The notes beneath the pieces are model-generated. The model was given only the letters and a program-made list of their open reading frames with translations, was not told where the DNA came from and did no database searches. A program made the translations under genes and the position numbers. Shown one piece after another: positions 11,812-20,090 of a stretch of 64,000 nucleotides of DNA (position 1 is its first letter; each line of letters starts with the position of its first letter). Location: assembly GCA_018241525.1 (NCBI GenBank), contig JAFEDR010000011.1, positions 372,001-436,000 of the forward strand, read 5' to 3'. This DNA is from Pseudomonadota bacterium. GTDB taxonomy: Bacteria > Pseudomonadota > Gammaproteobacteria > Steroidobacterales > Steroidobacteraceae.

Positions 11812-13194
11812 TCAGCCGCTCGCGCAGCGATTGCGGCCCTCGTGCTTGGCGCGGTACAGGGCCGCGTCGGCGCGGTCATAAGCGCTTTCGGCGGTATCGC
11901 CGTCGCGCAGATCGGTGGCGCCGCAGGAGATCGTGACCCTGACCGGGCTGCCGCGGAAATGGAACGGCAGCGCCTCGACCTCGCTGCGCATCTGTTCGGC
12001 GACCCGCAGGCCGTCCGCGAGGGTCGTGCCCACCAGCACGCTGACGAACTCCTCGCCGCCGAGTCGGGCGAGGAAGTCGGTGGCGCGGCGCCCGCGCGCG
12101 AGGCAGGTCGCTACCTCGCGCAGCACCGCATCGCCGCCGCGGTGCCCGCAGGTGTCGTTGATCGTCTTGAAGTGGTCGATGTCCCACAGCAGCAGCGTCA
12201 CCGGCGCGCGGAAGCGCTTGTGGCGCGCCAGCTCCTCGGCGAAGCGCTCGTCGAACGAGGCGCGGTTCGCGATCCGCGTCAGCGGGTCGAGGCGTGCGCG
12301 CCGCTTCTCGAGGTCGAGGCTGCGGTGCAGCGCGCGCGCCTCGCCCTCGAGCTCGATGATGCGCGCCTTCATGCGCTCGGTGCGCGCCGAGTGCTCGGCG
12401 TAGCGCAGCTCCTCGCGCGCCCGGAAGTCACGGACGTTGACCGCCACCGCCTCGAGACGGTCGGCGACCAGCGCGCGCAGTGCGCCGAGGTCGTCGCTGG
12501 CACGAACCTCGTCGCTGAGGCGGGTCATCTGCGCCAGCACCTCGACGTTCAGCTGCTGCGTATCGGCATGGCCCCGGGCCTGCTCGCCGCTGGCGCTCGC
12601 CAGGTAGATCGCCATCTCCTCGAGCCGCTCCGTGACCTGCGCCAGCATGGCGGCCGCCTCGGCCCGTTCGCGCCCGAGGTCGGCGCCGTGGGCTGCCACG
12701 CGGTCGGCGACCCGGCCAAGCACCGCCGCGAGCGCGACGTCGTCTGCGGCCGCCTCGAGCTCGGCGCGCAGTTCCGCCAAACCGGGGGCCGCCGGATCGG
12801 CTTCCGCGAGGCGATCGAGGACGCGGACGACGGCGCGACAGCTGGCATCCCAGCGGACCGCCGCCGGCGCCGCGGCTCGCGGCAGGGCCGCGAGCCGGGC
12901 GGTCGCGAGCGGGTCCGGAGTCTCGAAGGTGGCCGTGCGCTCGACTGCCAGCACCGCATCGGCCAGCGAATCGTGCAGCGCCTTCAGCTCCACCTCGCCG
13001 GCGCCGCGACGCGCGCTGGCCGCGAGCTTGTCGAGCTGGGTATCGAGCCGTGCATCGCCGCCACGGCCGATGCTGCAGAGGCGCTGCACCAGGCGCCGCA
13101 GGATCTGCTCGAGGTCGCGCCAGCGGCGCTCCTCGGCCTCGATCTCGCGCAGCGCGTCGAAGTGCTTCTTCTTCCAGTCGACGGCGTCGGTCAC
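11812..13194 (-). CDS. Diguanylate cyclase (GGDEF) with helical N-terminal domain
   Basis: Makes cyclic di-GMP from two GTP. The C-terminal GGDEF domain carries the active loop GGEEF preceded by an RxxD product-inhibition site (RATDFLARLGGEEF), so feedback control is expected. The N-terminal 300 residues are rich in Ala, Glu and Arg and predicted helical or coiled-coil, without transmembrane segments, so the enzyme is cytoplasmic and its input signal is unknown. I use the GTG at 13194, giving an N-terminus like related proteins (VTDAVDWKKKHFDAL); another in-frame GTG at 13239 would add 15 residues and neither has a clear ribosome site. It follows the GNAT gene on the same strand. Confidence 0.9.
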   Translation of the reverse strand: MTDAVDWKKKHFDALREIEAEERRWRDLEQILRRLVQRLCSIGRGGDARLDTQLDKLAASARRGAGEVELKALHDSLADAVLAVERTATFETPDPLATARLAALPRAAAPAAVRWDASCRAVVRVLDRLAEADPAAPGLAELRAELEAAADDVALAAVLGRVADRVAAHGADLGRERAEAAAMLAQVTERLEEMAIYLASASGEQARGHADTQQLNVEVLAQMTRLSDEVRASDDLGALRALVADRLEAVAVNVRDFRAREELRYAEHSARTERMKARIIELEGEARALHRSLDLEKRRARLDPLTRIANRASFDERFAEELARHKRFRAPVTLLLWDIDHFKTINDTCGHRGGDAVLREVATCLARGRRATDFLARLGGEEFVSVLVGTTLADGLRVAEQMRSEVEALPFHFRGSPVRVTISCGATDLRDGDTAESAYDRADAALYRAKHEGRNRCASG

Positions 13195-13272
13195 GCGGCA
13201 CCCGCGGTCAGGGGGTCGGTCATCCGCAGCTATCGGCACCGGGCGCGGCGCCTTGAGCCGGCGCCCGGCCCG

Positions 13273-13878
13273 TCAACGAGTCGGTTCGATGATCGGCACG
13301 TGCGGCGCGGCGTCGCGCGGCGCGAGACCCGAGAGGCGCGGATCGTCGGCGACCTCGACGCGACGCGCGTACGCCTGGAACCCCGAGCGCAGGTAGAACG
13401 CCAGCGCGCCGGGGTGGTCGATCGTGCAGGTGTGGACCCACAGCCGGCGGATCGGCCGCGCCCAGGCGTGCGCGAGCGCGCGGTTCATCAGCCAGCGGCC
13501 CGCGCCCTGCCCGAGCAGCGAGCCGGCGAGGCCGAAGAAGGCGAGCTCGCACTCCCCCGGTTCGCGAAAATCGAGCTCGAGCAGGCCCTCGTCACGCCCG
13601 CCGGCCGCCAGCGCGTAGACCTCGACATCGGGATGTCGGATCACGGCCTCGAGCTCCGCGACCGGCATGCGCAGCCGCGAGAACCACAGCCACTCGGTGC
13701 CGACGCGGGCGTACAGCTCGCGGTACCAGCCGGCGTCCGGCACGCGCTCGCGGCGCAGTTGCCAGGGTGCCGCCGCGCGCTCGGCCCGCACGGGCGGCGG
13801 CGCCAGCATCTCGAGACAGGTCACGACGGACGCCATCTTGCCGGCCGGCACGTCGCTGTATCCGTCGGGTAACTCCAT
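13273..13878 (-). CDS. GNAT-family N-acetyltransferase
   Basis: Acetyl-CoA-dependent acyltransferase fold, 201 residues from ATG 13878 with GAGGAGCGAGG just upstream. The core motif A region reads LLGQGAGRWLMNRALAHAW, matching the acetyl-CoA pyrophosphate-binding Q/RxxGxG/A pattern, followed by the motif B segment HPGALAFYLRSGF. Acceptor unknown. A much longer open frame exists upstream but overlaps the divergent aroQ-pheC gene and lacks family similarity, so I reject it. Confidence 0.85.
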   Translation of the reverse strand: MELPDGYSDVPAGKMASVVTCLEMLAPPPVRAERAAAPWQLRRERVPDAGWYRELYARVGTEWLWFSRLRMPVAELEAVIRHPDVEVYALAAGGRDEGLLELDFREPGECELAFFGLAGSLLGQGAGRWLMNRALAHAWARPIRRLWVHTCTIDHPGALAFYLRSGFQAYARRVEVADDPRLSGLAPRDAAPHVPIIEPTR

Positions 13879-13956
13879 CACCTCGCTCCTCGACGCCTGC
13901 GCGCCGGCGTTAGCCTCGCACAGCGCCACCGCACGCGCCAACCTCGGCGCCGCCCC

Positions 13957-13965
13957 TGCTAGGCT
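13957..13965 (+). promoter_or_regulatory. Extended -10 promoter of the aroQ-pheC fusion
   Basis: TGC followed by TAGGCT forms an extended -10 about 29 nt before the ATG at 13994. No convincing -35 is seen. GAGGT precedes the start codon. Confidence 0.35.
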
Positions 13966-13993
13966 CGGTCCTCGGGTCCGGCCGAGGTCGATC

Positions 13994-15298
13994 ATGCTGC
14001 CCCCATTGCGCCATCCGCTTCGCCTCGCCGCGCTATTCGGTGCGCTGCTCTGCGCGTCGGCTGCGGCAACGTCCGGTGCCGAGCCACGCGGCGCGCCGCT
14101 CGCCGAGCCTGACGGATTGGTCGTCGCGGTACTGCAGCTCGCCGACCGGCGGCTCGCCCTGATGCCGGAGGTGGCGGCAAGTAAGTGGGCCAGCGGCCAG
14201 CCGGTGGTCGATGCCGCGCGCGAGTCGGAAGTGATCGCCGCGGCCGGGGATCGCGCCGCGGCGGCCGGGCTCGACCGCGACACCGTAGCCGATTACTTCG
14301 CGGCGCAGGTCGCGGGCGCGCGCGGCCTGCAGCTCGAGCTGCACGACGCCTGGCGTCGCGGCGAGCGGCTCGATGAGCGGCCGCCCGCGGCGTCGCTCGC
14401 CGGGCAGCTCCGACCCCGGCTCGATGCCATCAGCACGGCGACCGTGCGCGCGCTTTATCTCGCGGCGCCGGTGCTGGCGGCAACGGATGGCGCGAGCCGC
14501 CTCGTAGCGCTCGCCGACCGCGAACTGCGGCCGCCGCTCTGGGACGACGCGCGGCGCGCCTCGCTGGTGACCGCGCTCGCCCGGGTACGACTCGGGATGC
14601 CGCGCTCGATCGCGCGGGCGCGGTCGGTCGGCGTGCTGCGGATCGGCACGCCCGCCGACTACGCGCCGTTCGCCGTCGCGGTCGACGGCCGGGTCGAAGG
14701 TGCCGACGTGCGTCTCGCGCTCGGCCTCGCTGCGTCGGCCGGGCTCGAACCGGTGTTCGTGCGCAGCAGCTGGCGCGGGCTGCTCGGCGATCTCGCCGCC
14801 GACCGCTTCGACATCGCGGTGGGCGGCATTTCCGTCACAACCGCGCGACGGGCGGTTGCGGCGTTCTCGCGGCCAACCGCGCACGGCGGCAAGTCGGCGG
14901 TCGGCGCCTGCGCGGCGCGGCCGCGACTCGCCTCGCTGGCGGCGATCGACCGGCCGGAGGTGGTGGTGATCGAGAACCGGGGCGGCACCAACGAGACCAT
15001 CGCCCGCGAGCTCGCGCCGCACGCGCAACTGGTGGTGCACCCGGACAACCTGACGGTGTTCGACGAGCTGCTCGCCGGACGTGCCGACGCGATGTTCACC
15101 GACGACACCGAGATCGCGCTCGTCACGCGGCGCCATCCACAGCTCTGCCGGCTGCTCGCCGAGCTCTACGCACCGACCGACAAGGCGATGCTGCTGCCCG
15201 CCGAACCGGAGTGGCGCACGCTGGTCGACGACTGGCTCGGACCGCAGATCGAGCGTGGCGTGCCGGCGTCGCTGCTCGCCGAGGAACTCGCGCGCTAA
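13994..15298 (+). CDS. aroQ-pheC: Periplasmic bifunctional chorismate mutase (AroQ-gamma) / cyclohexadienyl dehydratase (PheC)
   Basis: Fusion of two aromatic-pathway enzymes behind one signal peptide (residues 1-28). Residues about 38-200 form a gamma-class AroQ domain, chorismate to prephenate: LADRRLALMPEVAASKW with Lys64, VVDAARESEV with Arg77-Glu78, then FAAQVAGARGLQ. Residues about 212-430 form a solute-binding-protein-fold cyclohexadienyl dehydratase (prephenate or arogenate to phenylpyruvate or phenylalanine): TPADYAPFAV, RFDIAVGGISVT, NRGGTNE, HPDNLTVFDELLAGRADAMFTD without the last residues changed. The usual RC after GGK reads AC here. The start ATG 13994 has GAGGT upstream. Together they would make phenylpyruvate outside the cytoplasm. 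Physiological reason unknown. Confidence 0.93.
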   Translation: MLPPLRHPLRLAALFGALLCASAAATSGAEPRGAPLAEPDGLVVAVLQLADRRLALMPEVAASKWASGQPVVDAARESEVIAAAGDRAAAAGLDRDTVADYFAAQVAGARGLQLELHDAWRRGERLDERPPAASLAGQLRPRLDAISTATVRALYLAAPVLAATDGASRLVALADRELRPPLWDDARRASLVTALARVRLGMPRSIARARSVGVLRIGTPADYAPFAVAVDGRVEGADVRLALGLAASAGLEPVFVRSSWRGLLGDLAADRFDIAVGGISVTTARRAVAAFSRPTAHGGKSAVGACAARPRLASLAAIDRPEVVVIENRGGTNETIARELAPHAQLVVHPDNLTVFDELLAGRADAMFTDDTEIALVTRRHPQLCRLLAELYAPTDKAMLLPAEPEWRTLVDDWLGPQIERGVPASLLAEELAR

Positions 15299-15305
15299 GC
15301 GACGA

Positions 15306-16019
15306 TCAGGGTCGTCGCGCCGCGATCCGCACCTGTGTCGCCTCGCCGGACGGAACGTCGCGGCCGAGCCGGGCGCGCAGGCCGAGGTCGGGCAGGCTCC
15401 ACCAGGGCGCCGGCGTCGCGATCCGTGCCGGGTCGACCTCGAATCCGGCGATGCGCACCATCGCCGCGTAGTCGTCGGCGGTCTGCTGCGGCCGTGGCGG
15501 ATGCCGGAACAGCAACCGCACCGGCCACCAGCGCAGGAACCGGCGGCACGACTCCGAGACCAGCAGCCACCCGCCGGGCGCGAGCACCCGGTGAAACTCG
15601 GCGAGCACCGCGCGCGGCTCGCTCGCGTGGTGCAGCAACTGGTGGCAGACGACCAGGTCGAAGCTCGCCGAGGCGTACGGGAGCGCGCTGGCGTCGCCGC
15701 GTCGCACCTCGATCGGAGCGCCGAGCGTCGCCGCACGGGCGGTGGCCGCGGCAGCCGATGCGGCGTCGACATCGATTGCCTGCAGACTGGCCGGCGCGAA
15801 GGTCGCGAGCAACGCCTCGAAGGCGGCGCCGTCACCGCAGCCGGCGTCGAGCGCGGCGCGACAGGGTGGCCGATTGGCGGGCAGGAGCGCCGCGAGCTCG
15901 GCCACGGACTCGGCAACGACGTAGCGACGCCAGATCTCGGTGCGCTGGAACCACTCGCCGAAGCGCGTCTCGGGGACGTAGTGACCGGGTGAGTGCATCA
16001 ATTGACTAGTGCGCTGCAT
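15306..16019 (-). CDS. Class I SAM-dependent methyltransferase
   Basis: Rossmann-fold methyltransferase of the Methyltransf_11 type. Motif I is ALDAGCGDGAAFEALL, the acidic residue after strand 2 is in LQAIDVD, motif II is FDLVVCHQLLHH and motif III LAPGGWLLVSES. The start is uncertain: ATG 16019 gives 237 residues, ATG 15998 gives 230, and no ribosome site is clear for either; an open frame extends further to 16097. Substrate unknown. Convergent with the aroQ-pheC gene with only 7 bp between stops, and close to a chorismatase, so an aromatic or quinone-like substrate is possible but untested. Confidence 0.8.
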   Translation of the reverse strand: MQRTSQLMHSPGHYVPETRFGEWFQRTEIWRRYVVAESVAELAALLPANRPPCRAALDAGCGDGAAFEALLATFAPASLQAIDVDAASAAAATARAATLGAPIEVRRGDASALPYASASFDLVVCHQLLHHASEPRAVLAEFHRVLAPGGWLLVSESCRRFLRWWPVRLLFRHPPRPQQTADDYAAMVRIAGFEVDPARIATPAPWWSLPDLGLRARLGRDVPSGEATQVRIAARRP

Positions 16020-16210
16020 GGGCGCCGACCCCACGGCGGTCGGCACGGCCCTCGATACGGACAGCGCGACCCACGACGTGGCGCCGGCGGACGCCACCCG
16101 GCGCGGAGACGGGAAGCGGTTCGCTCCGGTCCACGGCGCTCATCTTCATCCTCCCGGGTCCGCCGTCGCCGTCCATGTCTGCTGCCTGCGCGATACGCTC
16201 AGCACGGCAC

Positions 16211-16774
16211 TCAACCGTCGCCCGCCGCGGCGCCGCGCGCGCGGCGCATCAGCCACGCGCGGCACACGCGCTCGCCGCCCAGCAAGAACCCAGCCGCGGC
16301 GTAGGCGAGCGCGCCATTGTACAGCGCCCAGGTCTCGACGCTGGCGCGGGTCGCCGTCAGCAGCGCGAGCGCGCCGTTGGCGACGAAGAACCCGCACCAG
16401 ACGCGCGTGACCGCCCGTGCGTAGCGCGCGCCGGCGGCATCGAGCGTTGCACCGCCCGCACGCGCGATGCGCTCGACCATGCTGGGCGGGCGCAGCAGCG
16501 TCAGCGCGAAGGCACCGAGCAGAGTCGCGTTCACCACCACCGGGTACAGTCGCGCGAGCAGCTCGCTGTTGCTGGCCGCGATGGCGGCGGCGGCGACCGC
16601 CGCGACCGCGAAGGCCGCGAGCGATTGCGTTCGCCGCGACCCGGGCAGCAGGAAGCGGACGACCAGCACGAGCAGCAGCGCGAGTCCCGCCACCCGCGCG
16701 CTACCGCGCCCGAGCAGGTAGTAGACGCCGAACGGGTAGGCCGCGAGCAGCAGCAGCGCGACGAGGCGCAGCAT
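16211..16774 (-). CDS. Small inner-membrane protein (COG4648-like)
   Basis: 187-residue hydrophobic protein with about five or six transmembrane segments starting at MLRLVALLLLAAYPFGVYYLL, followed by a conserved-looking stretch VTRVWCGFFVANGALALLTA. It resembles the COG4648 family of small membrane proteins often found in aryl polyene/xanthomonadin pigment clusters. It is divergently placed to a XanB2-like chorismatase, which fits that idea, though no ketosynthase or acyl carrier gene is in the window. An upstream GTG at 16804 could add ten residues. Function not established. Confidence 0.7.
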   Translation of the reverse strand: MLRLVALLLLAAYPFGVYYLLGRGSARVAGLALLLVLVVRFLLPGSRRTQSLAAFAVAAVAAAAIAASNSELLARLYPVVVNATLLGAFALTLLRPPSMVERIARAGGATLDAAGARYARAVTRVWCGFFVANGALALLTATRASVETWALYNGALAYAAAGFLLGGERVCRAWLMRRARGAAAGDG

Positions 16775-17193
16775 CCGCGCCGCGAAGTCGCGCGTCAGGC
16801 CCACGCTGCGCGAGCGCCGGCCGGGGCGCGACGGTCCTGCCCGTGCCACGACTCGGGAGGGTCGATTTCGGCGGTCCGCCCGGATGCACGAGGCCGGACG
16901 TAACCGGAGGCTGCGGCGGGCGAGCGCCGATCGGTATTCACCGGCGGCAGCAGGCTCGGACTCGCGTCCACGGTGCACCTCCCGGTCGCGGCCGGCGGCG
17001 GCGGCGGATCCGATGGCCGAGGACGCTGACGCCGAACCGGGCGCTCGTCAAGCGCGGCGGACACGCCCGCCGCGCACGGGCGCGGCGTGGTCCGGCCGGT
17101 TGGCGGCGAAGCCGAAGGTACCGGGCGTCCGCCTTCCGGCACCCCTGTGGCATCATCCCGTCGGGCGCGCCACCGGCGCGGGGGAGTTCGGGC
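16775..17193. other. 419-bp divergent intergenic stretch, no gene seen
   Basis: Lies between the small membrane protein (minus) and the chorismatase (plus). Open frames cross it in several directions but only as extensions of the flanking genes and with arginine/glycine-rich, non-conserved translations. No clear promoter, hairpin or RNA gene was recognised. Its length would suit divergent regulation of the two genes. Confidence 0.5.
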
Positions 17194-18165
17194 ATGGCGG
17201 CTGCGGAGGGCGGACACGGCCTCGCGGTTCGGCCCGGCGTCGACGCATCCAGGGCGACCGGCGCTGGGGCCTTCATGGGCCTGCGGTTCGGCCGCGCGGC
17301 CGCCGGCGTCATTCCGGTCCCGCTCCGGCATCTGGATGGCGCGCCGTCCTGGCAGGCGCTGGAGGGCCCGCCGCCCGCGCACGTCGGCCACGGCTCGCTC
17401 ACCTCGCCCGACCACCTGCTGCTCCACGCGCAGCACGCGCTCGGCGATCAAGAGTCGCTCGCCGAGTCGACCGAGATGCTGTACCGCCGGCTGCTCGGCA
17501 GCGTGGCCGAACTCGGCTATGCGCACCTGGTCCGCATCTGGAACTACGTGCCCGACATCAACCGCGGGCTCGGCGAAGAGGAGCGCTACGTGCGCTTCAA
17601 TGCCGGCCGCAAGGCGGCATTCGACGCACTCGGGTACCAGGCGGCGGCCTACCCCGCCGCCACCGGGATCGGCTGTGCGGCGGGCGAACCGCTGACGGTC
17701 GTCGTCGCCGCCAGCCGCCAGGCGCCGCGCTTCCTCGAAAACCCGCGGCAGACGAGCGCCTACCACTATCCACGGCGCTACGGGCTGCGACCGCCGGCCT
17801 TCGCGCGCGCGACCCTGTTGCCGGCCGGCGGCGGCCTGACGCTGTTCGTTTCCGGCACGGCCAGCATCGTCGGCCACCGCTCGCGCCACGCGGCGATCGG
17901 CGCGCAGCTCGAGGAGACGCTCGCCAACCTCGAGGGCCTGATTGCGCACGCGGTCGGCGCGTCGCCCGGGTTCGTGGCCGGCCCGAGGCGGGACTGGCAG
18001 GTGTACCTGCGGCACCCGGCCGATCGCGCGGTGGTCGAGGCGCAGGTCGGCGCGCGGCTCGGCGGCCGCGCAGCCTTCCTGCAGGCCGACATCTGCCGCC
18101 GCGAACTGCTGATCGAGATCGAGGGCACCTGCCTGCTCGAGCGCGCCGACGCGCCAGTCCCCTGA
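17194..18165 (+). CDS. FkbO/Hyg5-family chorismatase (XanB2-like)
   Basis: Hydrolyses chorismate; family members yield 3- or 4-hydroxybenzoate (XanB2, Hyg5) or a dihydroxycyclohexadiene carboxylate (FkbO). 323 residues from ATG 17194 with GGGGAG at good spacing. Family marks include LVRIWNYVPDINRGL, RYVRFNAGRKAAFDAL, YPAATGIGC, ENPRQTSAYHYPRRYG and FVSGTASIVGHRSRH. In Xanthomonas the XanB2 product feeds the pigment xanthomonadin and ubiquinone, which fits the COG4648-like neighbour. The stop is 4 bp from the radical SAM gene, so the two are likely co-transcribed. Which isomer is formed cannot be judged here. Confidence 0.85.
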   Translation: MAAAEGGHGLAVRPGVDASRATGAGAFMGLRFGRAAAGVIPVPLRHLDGAPSWQALEGPPPAHVGHGSLTSPDHLLLHAQHALGDQESLAESTEMLYRRLLGSVAELGYAHLVRIWNYVPDINRGLGEEERYVRFNAGRKAAFDALGYQAAAYPAATGIGCAAGEPLTVVVAASRQAPRFLENPRQTSAYHYPRRYGLRPPAFARATLLPAGGGLTLFVSGTASIVGHRSRHAAIGAQLEETLANLEGLIAHAVGASPGFVAGPRRDWQVYLRHPADRAVVEAQVGARLGGRAAFLQADICRRELLIEIEGTCLLERADAPVP

Positions 18166-18169
18166 CACG

Positions 18170-19495
18170 ATGCGCATCGCGTTCGTGTCCGCCAACCGCG
18201 AGCAGCTGCCGGATCCGGTGGTGCCGCTCGGCCTCCTCTACATGATGAGCGCCGCCGGCGAGCAGCACGACAAGACGCTGATTGACCTGTGCTTCGAGCC
18301 CGAGCCGCTCGCCGCGCTCGCGCGCGCGCTCGACGATTTCCGCCCGGACCTCGTGGCGGTCGGCATGCGCAACGTGCAGAACGCGGACTACACGGACACC
18401 GCGGGCATCCTCGGCTACTACGACGCGCTGATGGCGACGATCCGCGCGCACACCGCGGCGCCGGTGGTGATGGGCGGTGGAGGCTTCAGCGTGATCCCGG
18501 ACGCGCTGATGGCCCGCTTCGACCTCGACTACGGGATCAGCGGCGAGGGCGAGCACGCCTTCGCGGCGCTGACGCAGCGCCTCGCGGCGGGCCAGCGCGA
18601 CGTCGCCGGCATCCGCCACGTGCTCACCCGCGACGCCGCGACCCCACCGCCCGGCCTCGGCCGGCACGACTTCCTCGACACCAACCGCAACGTCCTGCCC
18701 GACCGGCGCTGGATCGACCCGCGCTACTACCGGCATTCAGGCATCACGCCGGTGCAGACCAAGCGTGGCTGCGCGATGCGCTGCGAGTACTGCACCTATC
18801 CGCTGATCGAGGGCCGGTCGATCCGCCAGCGTGACGGCGACGCGGTCGCTTCCGAGTGGCAGTCCGCCGTCGAGGCGCACCCGGACATCAGCCACGTGTT
18901 CGTCGTTGACTCGGTCTTCAACCTGCCGCCGCGCCACGCGCACGAGGTGTGCGCGGCGCTCGTGGCGCGCGGCGTGAAGACGCCCTGGACCTGCTACCTG
19001 AACCCGGTGCGCTTCGACGCCGCGCTCGCGGAGGCGATGGCGCGCGCGCACTGTGCCGGCGTCGAGATCGGTTCCGACTCCGGCACCGATGCCGGCCTGC
19101 AACGGCTGCGCAAGGGCTTCACGACCGACAAGATCCGCCAGACGGCGCGACTGTGCCACGACGCCGGCATCAAGGACTGCCACACGTTCATCCTCGGCAC
19201 GCGCGGCGAGACGCTCGACGACGTCGAGCGCTCACTCGACTTCATCGAGCTGATCGACCCGTATGGCGCGATCCTGATGGCCTACAAGGACGATCGCGAG
19301 GCCGTAGACGCCGAGCTCGGCGCACGGCTCGGCGACTTCCGTGCCCGGGTGCTGGAGGCGATCGAACGGCGCGCCGTGCCGCGGGCGCGCTGGGTCGTTC
19401 CCTCACTCGGCCTGCGCTTCAACGACCGTCTGTTCGGGGCGCTGCGCCGCTCGGGGCTGCGCGGGCCGCTCTGGCAGCACGCGCCGGCGCAGTAG
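18170..19495 (+). CDS. Radical SAM protein with B12-binding-type N-terminal domain
   Basis: 441-residue enzyme. Residues 1-150 form a Rossmann-like cobalamin-binding-type domain (start MRIAFVSANREQLPDP, ending near VVMGGGGFSVIPDAL and YGISGEGEHAF) without the DxHxxG base-off motif. The radical SAM core has the CxxxCxxC cluster loop Cys201, Cys205, Cys208 in KRGCAMRCEYCTYP and the GGE-type region near GVEIGSDSG. Such enzymes do methylations, ring contractions or other radical steps. It starts 4 bp after the chorismatase stop, so it may act on a product derived from hydroxybenzoate, but the substrate is unknown. Confidence 0.87.
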   Translation: MRIAFVSANREQLPDPVVPLGLLYMMSAAGEQHDKTLIDLCFEPEPLAALARALDDFRPDLVAVGMRNVQNADYTDTAGILGYYDALMATIRAHTAAPVVMGGGGFSVIPDALMARFDLDYGISGEGEHAFAALTQRLAAGQRDVAGIRHVLTRDAATPPPGLGRHDFLDTNRNVLPDRRWIDPRYYRHSGITPVQTKRGCAMRCEYCTYPLIEGRSIRQRDGDAVASEWQSAVEAHPDISHVFVVDSVFNLPPRHAHEVCAALVARGVKTPWTCYLNPVRFDAALAEAMARAHCAGVEIGSDSGTDAGLQRLRKGFTTDKIRQTARLCHDAGIKDCHTFILGTRGETLDDVERSLDFIELIDPYGAILMAYKDDREAVDAELGARLGDFRARVLEAIERRAVPRARWVVPSLGLRFNDRLFGALRRSGLRGPLWQHAPAQ

Positions 19496-19590
19496 TCCAG
19501 CGCCACCAACCGCGATCACGCTGCGGTTTCCGCGGAGGACGGCCGGCGGCCGGCGTGATGAGATCCGGGTCCTCGCCGCCCGGAGCCCGC

Positions 19591-20007
19591 ATGGCCACGC
19601 CGCTGCCCCAGTCGGATCCCTACGCCACCGCGGTCGGAACGCTGTACGAAGCACTCGGCGGCGAACCGGCGGTGCGGGTGCTGGTCAACCACTTCTACGA
19701 CCGCATGGATGCCCTGCCGCAGTTTCGTGCACTGCGCGATCTGCACGCGGCGGACCTCGCGCCGATGCGCGCCAAGCTCGCCGACTGGCTGTCGGGCTGG
19801 CTCGGCGGCCCGCCACGCTACTTCGAGCGGCCAGATGCCATCTGCATCGGCGCGGCGCATCGCCCGTACGTGATCGACGCGGCCTTGCGCGACGCCTGGC
19901 TCGAGTGCATGGCCGGCGCGCTGCAGGACGCCGCCGTGCCGGCGCCCGTGGTCGCGCGACTGCGACCGGCCTTCGCGGCGCTCGCCGAAGCGCTGCGCAA
20001 CCGCTAG
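19591..20007 (+). CDS. Group II truncated haemoglobin
   Basis: 138-residue 2-on-2 globin. Proximal His90 lies in AAHRPYVID, the group II mark Trp103 in RDAWLECM, and the family segment LSGWLGGPPRYFE is intact. It would bind oxygen or NO and use it in detoxification or oxygen delivery. The frame remains open far upstream inside the radical SAM gene; the ATG at 19591 is chosen because GGAG precedes it and the N-terminus matches the family. A strong hairpin follows the stop. Confidence 0.9.
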   Translation: MATPLPQSDPYATAVGTLYEALGGEPAVRVLVNHFYDRMDALPQFRALRDLHAADLAPMRAKLADWLSGWLGGPPRYFERPDAICIGAAHRPYVIDAALRDAWLECMAGALQDAAVPAPVVARLRPAFAALAEALRNR

Positions 20008-20013
20008 GGGCCG

Positions 20014-20040
20014 CGCGTCGGGCGCTGCGCGCCCGGCGCG
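20014..20040 (+). terminator. Hairpin terminator after the globin gene
   Basis: A 12-bp stem (20014-20025 with 20029-20040, one G-U pair) with a TGC loop is followed by TTCTCCC. It begins 7 bp after the globin stop and ends the chorismatase-radical SAM-globin run. Confidence 0.65.
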
Positions 20041-20090
20041 TTCTCCCGTAGACTCCCCCGGCCGGCGCCACGACCGGCAGCGGGGGAACC

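Noticed and set aside
16884..18245. Plus-strand frame overlapping the chorismatase in another frame
   Set aside because: Low-complexity Arg-rich translation; the chorismatase frame carries all family motifs.
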